Shown here: in pieces, positions 52,209 to 63,776 of the stretch
Position numbering within the stretch: the first letter of the stretch is position 1
How the letters are laid out: every line of letters starts with the position of its first letter
DNA from: Agarophyton chilense
Taxonomy: Eukaryota; Rhodophyta; Florideophyceae; Gracilariales; Gracilariaceae
Length of the DNA stretch: 64,000 nucleotides
NCBI GenBank assembly: GCA_030374765.1
Contig: JARGXX010000099.1
Coordinates: 1,240,001 to 1,304,000, forward strand
Reading direction: 5' to 3'
Notes under the pieces: generated by a model
The model's database searches: none
What the model saw: the letters and a program-made list of their open reading frames with translations, nothing else
Told to the model about the DNA's origin: nothing
Program-made: the position numbers and the translations under genes

Positions 52209-55200
52209 CTAAACCTCATCATCTGAGTCCATGCTCAGTTCTGCCAGCTGATCTCCGTCTTCTTGATCGGCTTCAGGATCAGGAAGACGCAGGAGAGGTT
52301 CTTTCCCATGATGCTTCAGCTTGCTTTTTCGCCTCTTCTTCCGAACTGGCTCCTCTTCTTCCGCCTCAGACTTTTCTTCACGTTCTGAATCATCTTCAGA
52401 ACCCCTGCCACCATTTTGAGCGACTGAGCCTTTCTTCTCATCTCTGAGCCTCGCTTCCTTCTCTATTCGGGAGTTTTCAACCTTAAAGAATCGTTGTATG
52501 GGTGTCTTGAAGCTGGGTTCTATTCCCGGTACAGGGGCGAGCATTCCCAATGAGCTCATTGCTCCGTGTGGCGAGAAATCAGCCCTTGCTCTTGCTTTGA
52601 ACATGAAATCACAAGTTTCCTTCAACTTTTCAACCAAAGACATTAACAGTATTCTCCATTCAGCAACTCGAAATTCTTTGGCGAACTTCTTCAACGTAAC
52701 CAACGCAAAATGAGCAAGTTCAGGAAAGGACGGGTGCTTTGATACGCTCGCAAAGTATTTCGATATTTGGAGCACAGTGAGATCAACCAGTCCTGTTAGG
52801 AACACTCTTGTTTTGACCACGTCCTCACTAACCCTAAGGATGCTTCTCCAATCCAGTTTCGTCGCGGAACCTCTTCCAGGCAAACGACGAAGTTCACTGC
52901 TTCGCATTATAGTCATCAAATGTGGCAGGACCGGGACGAATACACCAGTTTCAGCGACCAGGTCAGAAAGGAAGGAGGCAATGTGCAGCCGCATTGGATG
53001 GGTTCGAGGAGAAGGGTTGACTCGCATGACGCCAAGCGCAATCTGAACATATGGGTATATGAGTGGTCGCAACTCATCTTCGCTCCCATAGCGGCCGAGT
53101 ACTTTCGACCAAAGCCTCAACATGTTGATGTAAGACCAATTGTGGAGTCGTTCCATCTCCTGCTTTCTATCTTTTGCAATGAGAACAGCTCGCAGAGATA
53201 TGGACATTTCCCGTAGATGAGAGAAAGCGGTTGTGTATGAGGCACCCATATCAACCCCAAACAATTCAACCAAACACATCACAGAGAAATGCACCAAAGG
53301 CAGTGTCTTAGGGTTGCAAACTGCTCCTGAGTGTTTGGAAAATGCGCTGCAGCAACTTCGAAGAACAACTTCAGCGTTCCCATCACCGTGAGCCAAACGA
53401 TTCAGAAGTAAGTATCCTCTAAGTCTCGTGGCATTACTCACTTCGTGCGTCCCGGATGACCATACTCTTATCGCAACTCGTGTAATTTTCTTTGCAAGGC
53501 CTTCAACTCCTTTCGTGTACGGAACAAGTTTTTCCAAACGCTTTAGCAAGTAACGAAGCGTGCTGGGATCCTTGACTGAATTGCACATAAGAATCATATG
53601 GTAGACATACGGACGAAACAAAGGCTGGACCTTACCCCACCGACTCTTTTCGGATGGGTTCCACTTCTTGAGAGCTTCATGACGGAAGCTTTTTTTTTCT
53701 AGAGGCATCTCAAGAACTGTGTCGAATATTTCTTGAATACCTGTAATAGATAGACTCATAGCCTGTTGGTAGGCTGAGGCAGAAGCGAAAGTAACTTTTC
53801 CAGCTGTAAACCGACCGTCATCAGTAAAAGAATCTGGGCCAGACTCTTCTTCTTCACGCAAATGCTGGCTGTAGCTCCGTTTCGGTTTCGATCTCGACAA
53901 TGAGTCTCCTTCCTCCTTCTTCTCCGGAAGAGTTCTTGCCTTTGGAATGACCTCCCTTCCAGCACGTAGTAGCTTCAACAAATCCTTACAAACCTTCAGA
54001 GAAGATCTATTTGACTTCATCGAAGCTCTCAAGCTTCGAATGTACTTGGTGTCAACGAAAATCCCTCCAACTGCAACACCTTTTGCTCTTTCTGTATTTG
54101 CTTTTTGCATTTCTTCTGTGTCGCTGTCCGTCGCCTCCAAAGCAGCTGCTGCCTCGTCCTCCTCTTCACGGTCATCTTCGCTTTCGCTGTACCCAGTAAC
54201 ATCCTCTGGAGTCTTCTCCTTCTCTTCCCGTTGCTTTGCTGGTGGGACTGAAACACGGTTCTCGTCAATGCTTTCAGGGATGTTCTCCTCGGCACTACAT
54301 TCATTTTCCTCAGATTCATTCTCAGAATTTCCTTCATCATCATCAACCTTTTCTAAATCTTTTTCGTCTTGGAGAACCATTTCCTCTTCAACTTCTGGTT
54401 GTTTTTTACGCTCAGATTGAAGTACGTTCTCCTCTTCGTCTTCCGACATCGCCCTTTGTGATCCGTCCACTGATTTGTTCTTCTCTTGGCCCTTTTCTTC
54501 GGGTTGTTCTTTTTCGCCGTAATCCACTATGTCTGAATCGTTAAAATCTAACAGACCTGCATCATTTTCCTCCAGAAACTTGTAAAAATCTGGGTCATCT
54601 CGTTTTAAGGCGTCAATATCAGCTTGCATCTGAGAAGTAGAAGGTTCATCATCACTGGTATCACTGGACTCAACCACCTTCGCTGTCTTCTTTGCACTCA
54701 AGGGTGTTCCCTTCCGTGGGATACGCATTTTTGAAAGCGCAGAAGCCGAGGTTTTCTTTTTCGACAAAGGGGTGGCCAGACTCACGTGAGAATGATCCCG
54801 TTTGGGTTTTGCTGCGGACATCTCAATACCAGTCTTAAGTTTCACGGCCTTCGCCGAATGGCAGGGCTCTGTAGAATTTCCTCCATTTACTTGGTGGGCA
54901 ACAGAGTCTTGACCAGCGTTATGTGCTGTCGGTGTACTCGCTTTTGATCGCTTTCGTTTCTTTCGACTTGACGCTGTGACCAACGCCTTGGCGGATTTTT
55001 GTTGGGTTTGTTCATCACTGCTGGAAGAATCATGACCAGCAGAGGTATTGAACGTTTCGTCTGCTTTTTTCAACGCGTCCATAAGTTCCTTTCCCATTTT
55101 CTCTTCTACCATTTTCCCGCTTCGCATGAGGTCTCTGACCTGTTGGAGTATTTCATCAACGCTCTCCTCTTTATTGCCCACGTCTGCATCGACGTCAAAA

Positions 55201-55454
55201 GGGTTTTGAGGCGTATTCGATTCGAGCTTGGTCGGTGTGTTGCGCTTCTGGTCAGATTTTCGCTTTCGAGAAACAGACTTCTTACTGGCGAAAGAAGATG
55301 CCTTTTTTACAGTGCTCTTTCCCGGAGTTTTCAAAACATTATTGACCTTGCGAGTCTGTGGTGTATTCATCTTTGGTTCTTCCTCAGACGACAAGAAAGT
55401 AGAAGTTGAAGTCCGAGACTTTCTGGATGCTTTATCCATATTTTTGCCTCCCAT
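52209..55454 (-). CDS. NOC2: Nucleolar complex protein 2
   Basis: Pre-60S ribosome assembly and export factor that pairs with NOC1 in the nucleolus and NOC3 in the nucleoplasm. 1081 residues, single exon. The NOC2 helical-repeat domain runs from about residue 600 to 1000: FRPYVYHMILMCNSVKD, KLVPYTKGVEGLAKK, RLRGYLLLNRLAHGD, LHNWSYINMLRLW and PLIYPYVQIALGV are typical. The first ~480 residues are highly charged, with Lys/Ser-rich basic patches (nuclear/nucleolar signals) and long Glu/Asp runs. The C-terminus is another acidic and KKRRK-rich tail. Human NOC2L is about 750 residues, so the N-terminal extension is unusually long. The ATG at 55454 or Met6 could be the start. Confidence 0.94.
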   Translation of the reverse strand: MGGKNMDKASRKSRTSTSTFLSSEEEPKMNTPQTRKVNNVLKTPGKSTVKKASSFASKKSVSRKRKSDQKRNTPTKLESNTPQNPFDVDADVGNKEESVDEILQQVRDLMRSGKMVEEKMGKELMDALKKADETFNTSAGHDSSSSDEQTQQKSAKALVTASSRKKRKRSKASTPTAHNAGQDSVAHQVNGGNSTEPCHSAKAVKLKTGIEMSAAKPKRDHSHVSLATPLSKKKTSASALSKMRIPRKGTPLSAKKTAKVVESSDTSDDEPSTSQMQADIDALKRDDPDFYKFLEENDAGLLDFNDSDIVDYGEKEQPEEKGQEKNKSVDGSQRAMSEDEEENVLQSERKKQPEVEEEMVLQDEKDLEKVDDDEGNSENESEENECSAEENIPESIDENRVSVPPAKQREEKEKTPEDVTGYSESEDDREEEDEAAAALEATDSDTEEMQKANTERAKGVAVGGIFVDTKYIRSLRASMKSNRSSLKVCKDLLKLLRAGREVIPKARTLPEKKEEGDSLSRSKPKRSYSQHLREEEESGPDSFTDDGRFTAGKVTFASASAYQQAMSLSITGIQEIFDTVLEMPLEKKSFRHEALKKWNPSEKSRWGKVQPLFRPYVYHMILMCNSVKDPSTLRYLLKRLEKLVPYTKGVEGLAKKITRVAIRVWSSGTHEVSNATRLRGYLLLNRLAHGDGNAEVVLRSCCSAFSKHSGAVCNPKTLPLVHFSVMCLVELFGVDMGASYTTAFSHLREMSISLRAVLIAKDRKQEMERLHNWSYINMLRLWSKVLGRYGSEDELRPLIYPYVQIALGVMRVNPSPRTHPMRLHIASFLSDLVAETGVFVPVLPHLMTIMRSSELRRLPGRGSATKLDWRSILRVSEDVVKTRVFLTGLVDLTVLQISKYFASVSKHPSFPELAHFALVTLKKFAKEFRVAEWRILLMSLVEKLKETCDFMFKARARADFSPHGAMSSLGMLAPVPGIEPSFKTPIQRFFKVENSRIEKEARLRDEKKGSVAQNGGRGSEDDSEREEKSEAEEEEPVRKKRRKSKLKHHGKEPLLRLPDPEADQEDGDQLAELSMDSDDEV

Positions 55455-56304
55455 TCTAGGACAATATGGCTACTTGGCCGTTGTCAAAAAAAAGGTTGAA
55501 ACTCAGTTTCCTGGTCAAGACTGAAATATGTACCGAACAGAAATTGGATAGAAATAGTGTTTTGCTTATCAACAGATTCTTTGGGATCAAGGTCGGATCA
55601 TGCACGACATGCCGACGGCGGCAACAATCCAAAACCGCCAAAATTTTGGGTTTCTTTCCCTTTTATGCTGACCAGCATTTCCCATCTAGAGAGGCGGCAT
55701 GTTTGGCACATGTTCTGCGAATCCGAAAATATCATGTACTCCGCTCTTTGCATGTACAAAGCTTCGTACTCGGAGGATTATTGAGCACCACGCGCCTGTG
55801 TTCTGCTCGCGAAACAGGCGAATGCTATCTGAACTTCTGTTTTCCTGTTCTACGGAACCTTCCACCTGAAGGTGCAGATTTGAAGTTCTGGGGCCATCGT
55901 GGCTAATGCGCTAAGAAAAGACGACTGCATGCGCTCAGTTCATGTCTTTTCTTTGTCACCGGTGTCATACCTTGTGCTGTTCTCTTCTTGACATATCATC
56001 GTCAAAGGACCGGACTACCCCCTAACAACTCGAGCCCAACACGAAGTTTCCACGACTGTGAATGGGCAGAGCTGTCACTTTCTACGAGCAATACAGTCGA
56101 AATTGATCCGTGAGGCATATCAGGGCGTGGTAAATCTGAGACTATGTGCGCTTTCTAGTACGTCGCGCAGATTTAAACGAAACCCCGTGTAGAAATCCTC
56201 GAAAATTTATCCACACTGGGACCCAAACGAACAGGAAGTCATACACTGTCAAACACGGTGTATCCGTTGCACCTTGGCACGAGGATTGACTTTGTCGACC
56301 AAGC
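55455..56304. other. Shared upstream region of NOC2 and SDS22
   Basis: About 850 bp between divergent genes. A 146-codon frame at 55466-55906 (+) starts only 11 bp from the NOC2 start and has no recognisable domain; not called. A 10-bp inverted repeat AAGAAAAGAC with a 21-nt loop lies at 55913-55953. Confidence 0.4.
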
Positions 56305-57615
56305 ATGCAAAACCAAGAGAAGAAAAATTATGACGCCATCACAAGCTCAAAAGAAAAGGAAAGGAATAACGGAGGAGTTGCCGAGATGAACAGTATGCAT
56401 GAAGACGGGAACCACCAAAGTAAGAATTTCGATTCATCTACACTAAATGAATGTGAGGTAAAGTTGTCACAAACGCCCCAGGGCTCCGCAATGGAGGAAG
56501 GCGATTCCAATTTTCCATCCGAATCTGCAAAAGAACAACCCCTCTCTGTCAAGACCGACACTCAAGCTTCATCATCGAAGATGGAAATGGTGGATGAATC
56601 GTACGAGGAGTGGATAGACCGCACAAACGAACCGCTACACTTCATTGGTAATGGCTATGAACTGACTCAAACTCTAACAAACCTTTACTTGACCAATAAT
56701 CGAATACCGGTCATTGAGCACTTGGAAAAATGCATCAATCTCCGCGAGTTAGTTCTTCGACAGAATGCCATCCAGAAAGTTGAAGGTCTGGAGAATCTTG
56801 TTAGTTTATCTGAATTGGATCTTTACATGAATCAAATTACTGAAATTCCTCCGACAACATTTGCGACCAACAAAAAGTTGCAAAAGCTCGACCTCAGTTT
56901 CAACCAGTTGCGAGACATCAGCAATTTGCCGTGTGCGAACCTCGCAAACCTTGAAGAGCTATACTTAATTAGTAACAAAATCAAAGTGATACGCGGTTTG
57001 TGTGGTATGCCTAAGCTTTCTATGTTGGAACTGGGTGACAACAGAATACGTATTATCGAAAATCTGGACAAGCTCAAAAGCCTCGAGGGTCTATGGCTCG
57101 GGCGAAACAAAATTACCAAGATCGAAAACCTTAGTTCTCTCAAGAATTTGAAACGGCTTAGTCTGCAGAGCAACCGCATAGAAGCTGTGGAGAATCTTGA
57201 ACATCTCACTCTGCTTGAAGAAGTTTACTTAAGCCACAATGGGCTCAAATCCATGAAAGGTATAAAGAACCTCAAGAATTTGCGTGTACTTGATTTGGGA
57301 AGCAATTTTATAGAGAACATCGAGGAGGTCGAGTGTCTAAAGCGTCTAAAGGAATTCTGGGTGAATGGGAACAAGCTCGGAAGCTTAGAAGAACTAGCAT
57401 TGCTCGAAGGCTGCGAAGAGTTGGAGACGGTGTATCTAGAATTCAATCCTCTCGCTAGTGATCCCCAATATCGGCGGAAAGCACTGAACATTCTTCCGTC
57501 CTCTTTGGAGCAACTTGACGCTCTTTTGGTGTCTGACGTGTACAAGGAGCTAGCTGAGCAAGAAAGTCTACAAGAGAGTAAGTCAAGGAGCTCCGAGTCT
57601 TCCGGAAACACTTGA
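56305..57615 (+). CDS. SDS22: Protein phosphatase 1 regulatory subunit SDS22 (PPP1R7)
   Basis: Leucine-rich-repeat partner of the PP1 catalytic subunit, involved in PP1 assembly and mitotic control. 436 residues. A charged, disordered N-terminus of ~110 residues precedes about 11 short SDS22-type LRRs of 22 residues (pattern L..L..L.L..N.I..I..L, e.g. LEGLWLGRNKITKIENLSSL) at about 125-395, and an LRR-cap-like end with LPSSLEQLDALLV. The 22-residue period and the ENL/IENL phrasing are characteristic. Single exon. A generic LRR protein is the alternative but fits less well. Confidence 0.93.
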   Translation: MQNQEKKNYDAITSSKEKERNNGGVAEMNSMHEDGNHQSKNFDSSTLNECEVKLSQTPQGSAMEEGDSNFPSESAKEQPLSVKTDTQASSSKMEMVDESYEEWIDRTNEPLHFIGNGYELTQTLTNLYLTNNRIPVIEHLEKCINLRELVLRQNAIQKVEGLENLVSLSELDLYMNQITEIPPTTFATNKKLQKLDLSFNQLRDISNLPCANLANLEELYLISNKIKVIRGLCGMPKLSMLELGDNRIRIIENLDKLKSLEGLWLGRNKITKIENLSSLKNLKRLSLQSNRIEAVENLEHLTLLEEVYLSHNGLKSMKGIKNLKNLRVLDLGSNFIENIEEVECLKRLKEFWVNGNKLGSLEELALLEGCEELETVYLEFNPLASDPQYRRKALNILPSSLEQLDALLVSDVYKELAEQESLQESKSRSSESSGNT

Positions 57616-59280
57616 AAATGAACTCTGTGCAAGGCTGCCAGTCCCAAACGGTAAGAAATACACGATTCTATGCCGTCATTCACGAAGGAATGAAGAGACG
57701 TAGGATTTTTGAATTACTAACTGATGTCGATATGCGCGCGGTCTAGCATAGGAGAGTGCTTCAATGCCAGCGGTATGTAGTTTATACCCCTCGTCCTATA
57801 CATACTATGTACCAACAGCAGAACTGCGGTCGTGCTTTTCCTTTTTGAAGGAGCGTACGACATTTTCCAGTAATACTGTACCATGTATGCCTTTTGAAAC
57901 AGAATCCTTATATTGATCCTCCTACTTTGCAAATATAGTCAACTACTTACAAAACACTAGTACAGTGCGCGTGGTGGAATCGTACTTGAAGTGGATGTTG
58001 ATTCTTTAAATCGAGATGCTTTTGATTGTAGAAATACCTTTCACAGATCGTATGTAAAATGTTGAGTACCTCTACAAAAAGGAAATCGTAATTGCGACTC
58101 CATGTACCGTTCGTGCGGGGCGAAACAGATGCGTGAAAAGATTTTGATCGTTCTACGAACTCGCACCAATGTCTGAAAGACATTGTAGTTCTCTTCTATA
58201 CATCATGCGGCACAACAGACCAACCTATTGCCTTTTGAAAGGGGGGGGAAGGCAGTTGGCCGAGCATCGTGACTGAGAGGAAGACGTGCCGATGGCACTA
58301 TCACATGAAGTAGTAAGCAGAGAACAGGAGGAATGACTCGCTCCACTTAGAAGAAGAGCTGGGTGCCGCTCTAAGGATTCCGCGACTAGTCCATGTTTTT
58401 GGCGGCGGCGACAAGCGGAAAAGAAAAAAGAATGGGGCTTCAACCTCCAAGATTCTTATCCACGTTCTTAGAAATCCGATGAATTAGGTGGGTACAAAAC
58501 GCACCCGTCTTAGACGCGAACCGGCATCAGCATCACAAGCCATCGCCTTGGCTTTCTGCAAAGTCGCAACGTCTCTACAACGCGCGCCTGCAGTTCGTCT
58601 TTTCGACCATTCGGCACCTCCCCTACAGATATGATTTTTTCTGACACAATCTTCGCACCCATGCAAGGGAACTTGGTTGATTCTTTATCCCACAAAGAGC
58701 CACCTGCCTCTTCCAAGGTGCCCAGAGTCAAGGAGAACAAACAGCTAGTCTGTAAACCGCACGGAGAACGAATTGGATTTGTTGACAAACACGTGTATTT
58801 TTTCTTGAAGTGGGTCAATCTCATGAGCATGAGCCATCTAGAGAGAGCTGGGACCAATTGAAACGGACCATGCAAAAGAACAACAATGCATTTGATTCTG
58901 CATATGCTTGTCGAAGCCAACTGACAAAGAATCTTGGCATGCAATATGGTTTCGCAGAGCTCCTAGCTAGATGGAATCAAGAGAACTTCGCTGTCACAAA
59001 GCCACCATTTATTTTTTATGACTTTCCAAGCTGTGCCTCACGGGATTTACAAAGCAATACAAGTACTAATGTTGTTCGTGTTCTCCAGATCTGCTCGTTG
59101 AAAGTTGCATTATTTAGCCTGATAGCCAAACAATTCATTCATTAATTGCAGAAATGCTTTTCCATTCGAAAAATGAATCTATCATAGCCAACGAATGCTG
59201 TTCATTAGAAAGATGACTGTCGCTGGCTCATATTCAAATACCATTTGAAACATCACCGTGGTCGACCCGGGCCCGGGTCA
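57616..59280. other. Intergenic / unassigned
   Basis: No recognised gene. Overlapping frames on both strands at 58510-58944 (-) and 58631-59145 (+, two phases) look moderately protein-like but have no domain. An AG after a pyrimidine tract directly before the ATG at 58631 could mark an exon, so an unrecognised spliced gene is possible. A 16-bp perfect palindrome, GACCCGGGCCCGGGTC, sits at 59264-59279. Confidence 0.35.
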
Positions 59281-59409
59281 CTGGCGGAATGGAAGATTTA
59301 CCGCCACCGAAGACGGAAGACGAAGTTCGATTCCTGGGGGATGCCCAGCAACTGGAAGTGGAGAATGGAATTGGAATTGGAAATACTAAAACATGGGCGG
59401 GGGTGGGAG

Positions 59410-59612
59410 ACCTGTCCAGGGGCACGGGGATTTCACCACCTCGGCCTCGAATAGAGTCGCTGGAGGAAAGGTTAGGGCAGGGAGGTGGCGTTCTACTGTC
59501 CTGGGACATGGCATCTAAATCCCGGGGTCCGAATCAAACGGTAAGGGTAGGGTGGGGGAGTAGCGACCCCTATCCTGGGACACGGGGATTGGGCCCCCGG
59601 GGTCCGAATAGG
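59410..59612. repeat. Degenerate G-rich repeat, about three copies of a ~40-bp unit
   Basis: Copies at about 59410-59453, 59498-59538 and 59573-59612 share the order TCCTGGGACA/TCCAGGGGCA, GGGGAT or ATCC, and GGGGTCCGAAT/CGGCCTCGAAT, with unequal spacing of ~75-88 bp. The surrounding 59.28-59.64 kb is much richer in G runs than its flanks. An open frame of 129 codons crosses it, but its Gly/Pro-rich translation follows the repeat and is not called as a gene. Confidence 0.6.
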
Positions 59613-59649
59613 TTCCCAGGCCTGGGGTTTCCTTTTTTCAATTCAGTAT

Positions 59650-62600
59650 TTCACAGACACCTTCCACTTTTGTCATGAAATTTGCCGATCCTCGTGAATG
59701 CTTTCTCTGTACAAGAGAACTTTGTGGTCGTTAATTGCTCATCAGCAGTGCTAGTCTAGAGTCGTAATGAAAGTGCGCGTGAGCCAGAACGGTCAATGTT
59801 AATATTACTTTGGGCTTGGAAATTTATCTAGGAAGCCCGATGCTATCTTCGCGCAAGCTGAAGGCACAGTGCGTTCCGCACGACTTTGAATCAATAGCCG
59901 CTGGGGCGGGCTACAAAAAAGATGGAAGTTTTGTAGGTTGCTGAGAGAGTTGTTTTTGTGACTTTCAATATTAGCCGCTTTCGTTGGAATGACATCGGCA
60001 ACAGTTTCTTCGATGACTTCCAACCTTGTTTGTAACAGTTGTGGAAGGGTTTGAGCAAGCCGGAGAAGCGAAAATGTGACCAATAAATGCAGCAGCATTA
60101 AGAAACAGACAGTGATAAATACGTCATGGTGGTTGGGTTCTTGAACAAATTTTGTATATACCAAGAAGAAACGCACAGCGAGTGACAAAAGAGAAAAAGG
60201 GACGAAGCTATTTTGCTTTCGACTAACACTTGATAGAAGTTATTAATCCGGCTGATTGAATTCCGCAACGAAGCACTGTCTCACAATGCACAGCCTCGAT
60301 AGAAAAGGTCTGCAGCTGACAATCACAGCTGTCATCGTTCGTCACTTGACTCACCCGTGTAAAGCAAACCGATGCAATTTAGCGAGCCAGGTCGGTTTAG
60401 AAGTTGGGGATTATTGGCTTCAATCGTTTTCACCTCAGGATTGATCGTTCTTCTGGCAGCACTGCTTCAGCTATAGCCAAAGTTCAGCTCACAAGTGTGT
60501 TAAGCCACCCAGCATCACTTCATATGTTTGTGAACTATCGTTTAAAGAGATGGAATGAAGAGTGAATCGATAGACTTGTGAGAAGACTACAAAAGCTACG
60601 TCGAAAAACATCGCTCTATAGATTGGTATGGGGATTGGATCCCATTTCTCTGAAAGGGAGGGTTTTGCTTGTCATCCTTACGACATCTTTTATCTCGCTG
60701 GAAAATTGGTGTGGCTTCTTCCTTTGATAGTTGTGACCGTTCCATGAGGAAATTCAGAAGTAAGCGTGAGACGAAATTGGCATTTTCTTATCCTTGCTCG
60801 ACTCTCCGAATTTCACACAGGACAACATTCCGAAGTAGCTTTATCGTTTCTTTGAATAAAACTGCATCGAGATCCAACCTCACCATGCTCAGATTCAAAG
60901 CAGTTCTTAATCTTGCAGGCTGTGGCAAATGGCTAAAAGGACTTCAAGGACTCATCGGACCTTATGGCTTGGACAGGGTATAGCTTGCTCACCAAAGGCT
61001 TTCACTGTCATCATCAACACATGTCAGAGTCTTTCTCATATGTTCAATTAGGACTATTCACATCTCGCGTTTGATTTGAGCATGGAAGAGGTATTCACAC
61101 TTGTTGCTATTCTGTATAAATGAAAACTCAGATGAGAGATGGAAGGAATGGTAAACCCATTTTTCCTTGTCTAAATAAGTCTAGAGATAGAGAACCATCA
61201 CGCATATTGAAAAATTTAACAGCAGGTCGCATAGAGTTCCATTTGCTCTAATCTGCCTTACCCATACTTTGTTTTAACTGGAATCCAGGTGAACTCCTAT
61301 CGCAGGTTTTAAAGATTATCGATCCAAGTCAACGCTGACCGTTCAGTTTTTGGCAGATCATTTTTGCACAAATACTAAATTGAATGCCTGTTCCCAACCC
61401 GAGCTTAAGAAATCCGTTGGTGTAAATGTAAATACATTATTCGGTCACGCCCATCGATATCGAAATCCAGTCACTGGTGTTGAATGCGACGTGACCAATC
61501 TGTCAGACAAATTTGACTAGCAATTATGCGTCACCGAAGCTGTGGATTCTGCATCCCGCCTGGCGATGTTTTCGTCCTGTGCGCAATCGAAAGGCTGCCT
61601 TGGCATTGCCTTGGCTTCGTCACCCCTCCTACAACCGATTCGAATTGTAGAAAGGCTCCATGGCCCTCCAACACTAGGCAACGATTTCACCGGTGGTCCC
61701 TGCACTTCTTTCGATCTTGATCTTTGGTCTGTCTCGGAGACCGGGTTCCTTTCTCTCTTTCTCGATCCAATTTGTTACATCGAAGAAAAGCCCAACCCGT
61801 GAAGGTGGGTTTTTCGTGTGTTGTTCTGCACTTCTCAGAGTTTTATATCAAGAATGAGAGGAATGGTCACCGCACTAGGCTTGAAAGGAATCTTGGGCTT
61901 TTTATCAAGCATATTGCTGCTATCGGTCTCGCAAACACGATCTGATGCAGGAGGCAGCCACCAAACCAAAAGAAGATCCCCCGCACACTTTGAAACTCAA
62001 CTAAAAAAAAAACGCACTCAACAGCGTCGCAGCTTCAAGATTCGTGAATGTACTTTGAACCGTTCTGGAAAGTCGAAAAGACCGAGAGTGCGCACGTTGG
62101 CGGAATTGCGAAACCTGAACAAAGAGCATCGAGGAAAGAAAACCTTTGATTTCAGTGAACAGGGGAACTACATTGATCTTCGAGAGCAACTGCGTAAAAA
62201 ACCAACCATCTGGGAAATGGCTTTGAGAACATAGCCTACCCCGCTTAGATATTGTGCGTTTCAGAAGTTCTAAACCGAAAGAATGAAGAGTTCTCACCAA
62301 GAACCGGGTACAGGCAATCCAGATGATCCAATTTCTCGGCTTGCATGGAAGCACCTTGGCTTTCTTTCGGTATAAGGCTCTCTTGGATTTGAACTTGGCA
62401 ATGTTCATGCTATCCAAAGATCTTGATATCTTCTGGGATGGTATTTCACACAACACATTGTTTCCTTGGGCACTGTCTAGTGTAGCAACACTATCCACTC
62501 TGAGAGATATTTCCAAACACTGTGTTTGAGGTTAAAACTAGTCTCGAAGGAGAGGCCTCACCAGGGCTTTGTGTTCGCGAAGAGAGAATAAAGAACCCGC

Positions 62601-63483
62601 TGTTGGTAAACGTATTCCCATCTTCTGTCAAAAATGATGCGCAGCATCGTCAGGGTTGTGCATACCGTTTGAATATGGAAGACAAGTTTTGGTTTTCGTT
62701 TCGTCCTGGATTTCCATTTGGAAGGGTGAAGAGGAACAAAAGGGTGAGAACGCCGCATCGCACCGTATTGGATTTCTTTGGTATTTTTCATTGGTTCTCT
62801 CCTGTTTTCGATAGAACAAACGCTACCCAAGTCGTTCAGGCATTTTCAAATGATTTTGAAAAGCGTTTTGTTCATGCACCGTCATTGTCTCCCGTGTAGA
62901 TGCTACTGTAAAAGTCCAAGTACAAAAACGTTTACCCTCTTCGAGAGAATGCTTCAAGGCCCGTAGTCTTATATATGGGTCTATAGAAGACTTTCTCACG
63001 TGATACATCTGGAATGCTGGAAGAATATCGAACTTCTACGAATCTTTGAACTTAAAAAATAAAAAGCTTCAACATAAGAAAAAGCCAGAGTATTCCTCTT
63101 ATTCTTGACTCTCTTGGGCTGTGATTCTGTGTAAGAAGACCACTGGATTTCGAAAGGTAGACTAATATAACATTCAGACTGCCTCCCTAGCTAGCTAGAA
63201 GGAGTCAGTGCCTGTTTTTCGTTTTTTTGCTTTTTTGTATTATTCTGCGGGACATTTTTTTTTTGCTACAACGCAGCTTTCTCTCTCCGTTTCTTGCTTA
63301 TTCTGCAACTGTTTTTTTTTAACAGTTCATGCCTCGTTTCCCCGTTTACGAGTATCCCACTTCCGGAAAAAAATCTTCCTTTAGAAAAGTCTTTGAATGC
63401 TAGTAAAGCTAGAGTAAGTGTTAATAAAAATAAAATTGAACACTGCAATTTATCCAATGAAATATTTTACAATATCACATTCG
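59650..63483. other. Gene-poor or unrecognised stretch
   Basis: No recognisable domain in about 3.8 kb. Partial signals: a minus-strand frame at 59805-60188 with one hydrophobic helix (VCFLMLLHLLVTFSLLRL) and no good start; a plus-strand open stretch at about 61306-61517 preceded by CGCAG and followed by stop; and a small signal-peptide-bearing frame listed separately. These could be exons of unknown genes. AT-rich homopolymer runs occur at 63230-63320. Confidence 0.35.
61854..62234 (+). CDS. Hypothetical small secreted basic protein
   Basis: 126 residues from the ATG at 61854. The first ~28 residues form a good signal peptide (VTALGLKGILGFLSSILLLS), followed by a strongly basic chain (KKKRTQQRRSFK, KSKRPRVR) and an ordered-looking end (DLREQLRKKPTIWEMALRT). 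No family recognised. The coding call rests on the signal peptide and the uninterrupted frame only. Confidence 0.35.
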   Translation: MRGMVTALGLKGILGFLSSILLLSVSQTRSDAGGSHQTKRRSPAHFETQLKKKRTQQRRSFKIRECTLNRSGKSKRPRVRTLAELRNLNKEHRGKKTFDFSEQGNYIDLREQLRKKPTIWEMALRT

Positions 63484-63776
63484 TCAACCAGCGAGCATAT
63501 TGGCTGTACCACGAACACTGCGATAAAGAACAAATGCTATAGTGAGGAAGAAAATCATTTGAACCACAATGGAAACAACTGACCCAAGATCCGTGTCTGG
63601 ATAAAACGTTGCAGATAGATTTGGCGGCAATAAATATTTCAGACACTGACCGAGGGATAGTGTGACAGAATTATAGAAAAGAGTTTGATGAACCAACAAA
63701 CGCGTGACACTGAAAATGTAACCAAAGGTTTTGCCTTGATGAACCAAAAGTACAAAACCTACGAACCAATGAAAAT
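63484..63776 (-). CDS. 3' exon of an unidentified membrane protein (partial)
   Basis: The minus-strand frame ends at 63484 and is open upstream to about 63800, with no internal ATG near its beginning. A TTATTTTCTTCTCTCC tract followed by GTGAAG suggests a 3' splice site and exon start at 63776. It encodes about 97 residues with a hydrophobic N-terminal stretch (WFVGFVLLVH), a middle LPPNLSATFYPDTDLG segment and a strong membrane helix (VVSIVVQMIFFLTIAFVLY) near the end. A further open stretch at the extreme right edge, 63869-64000 (-), may be an upstream exon, but I could not find a clean donor. Family not recognised. Confidence 0.4.

Noticed and set aside
55466-55906. 146-codon frame starting 11 bp from the NOC2 start
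   Set aside because: No domain, and the spacing leaves no room for divergent promoters.
59289-59678. 129-codon Gly/Pro-rich frame
   Set aside because: Follows the degenerate G-rich repeat; better explained as repeat translation.
62522-62899. 125-codon frame briefly considered as a transposon integrase-like fragment
   Set aside because: It starts at a GTG, and no catalytic motif or terminal repeats are visible; resemblance was only impressionistic.
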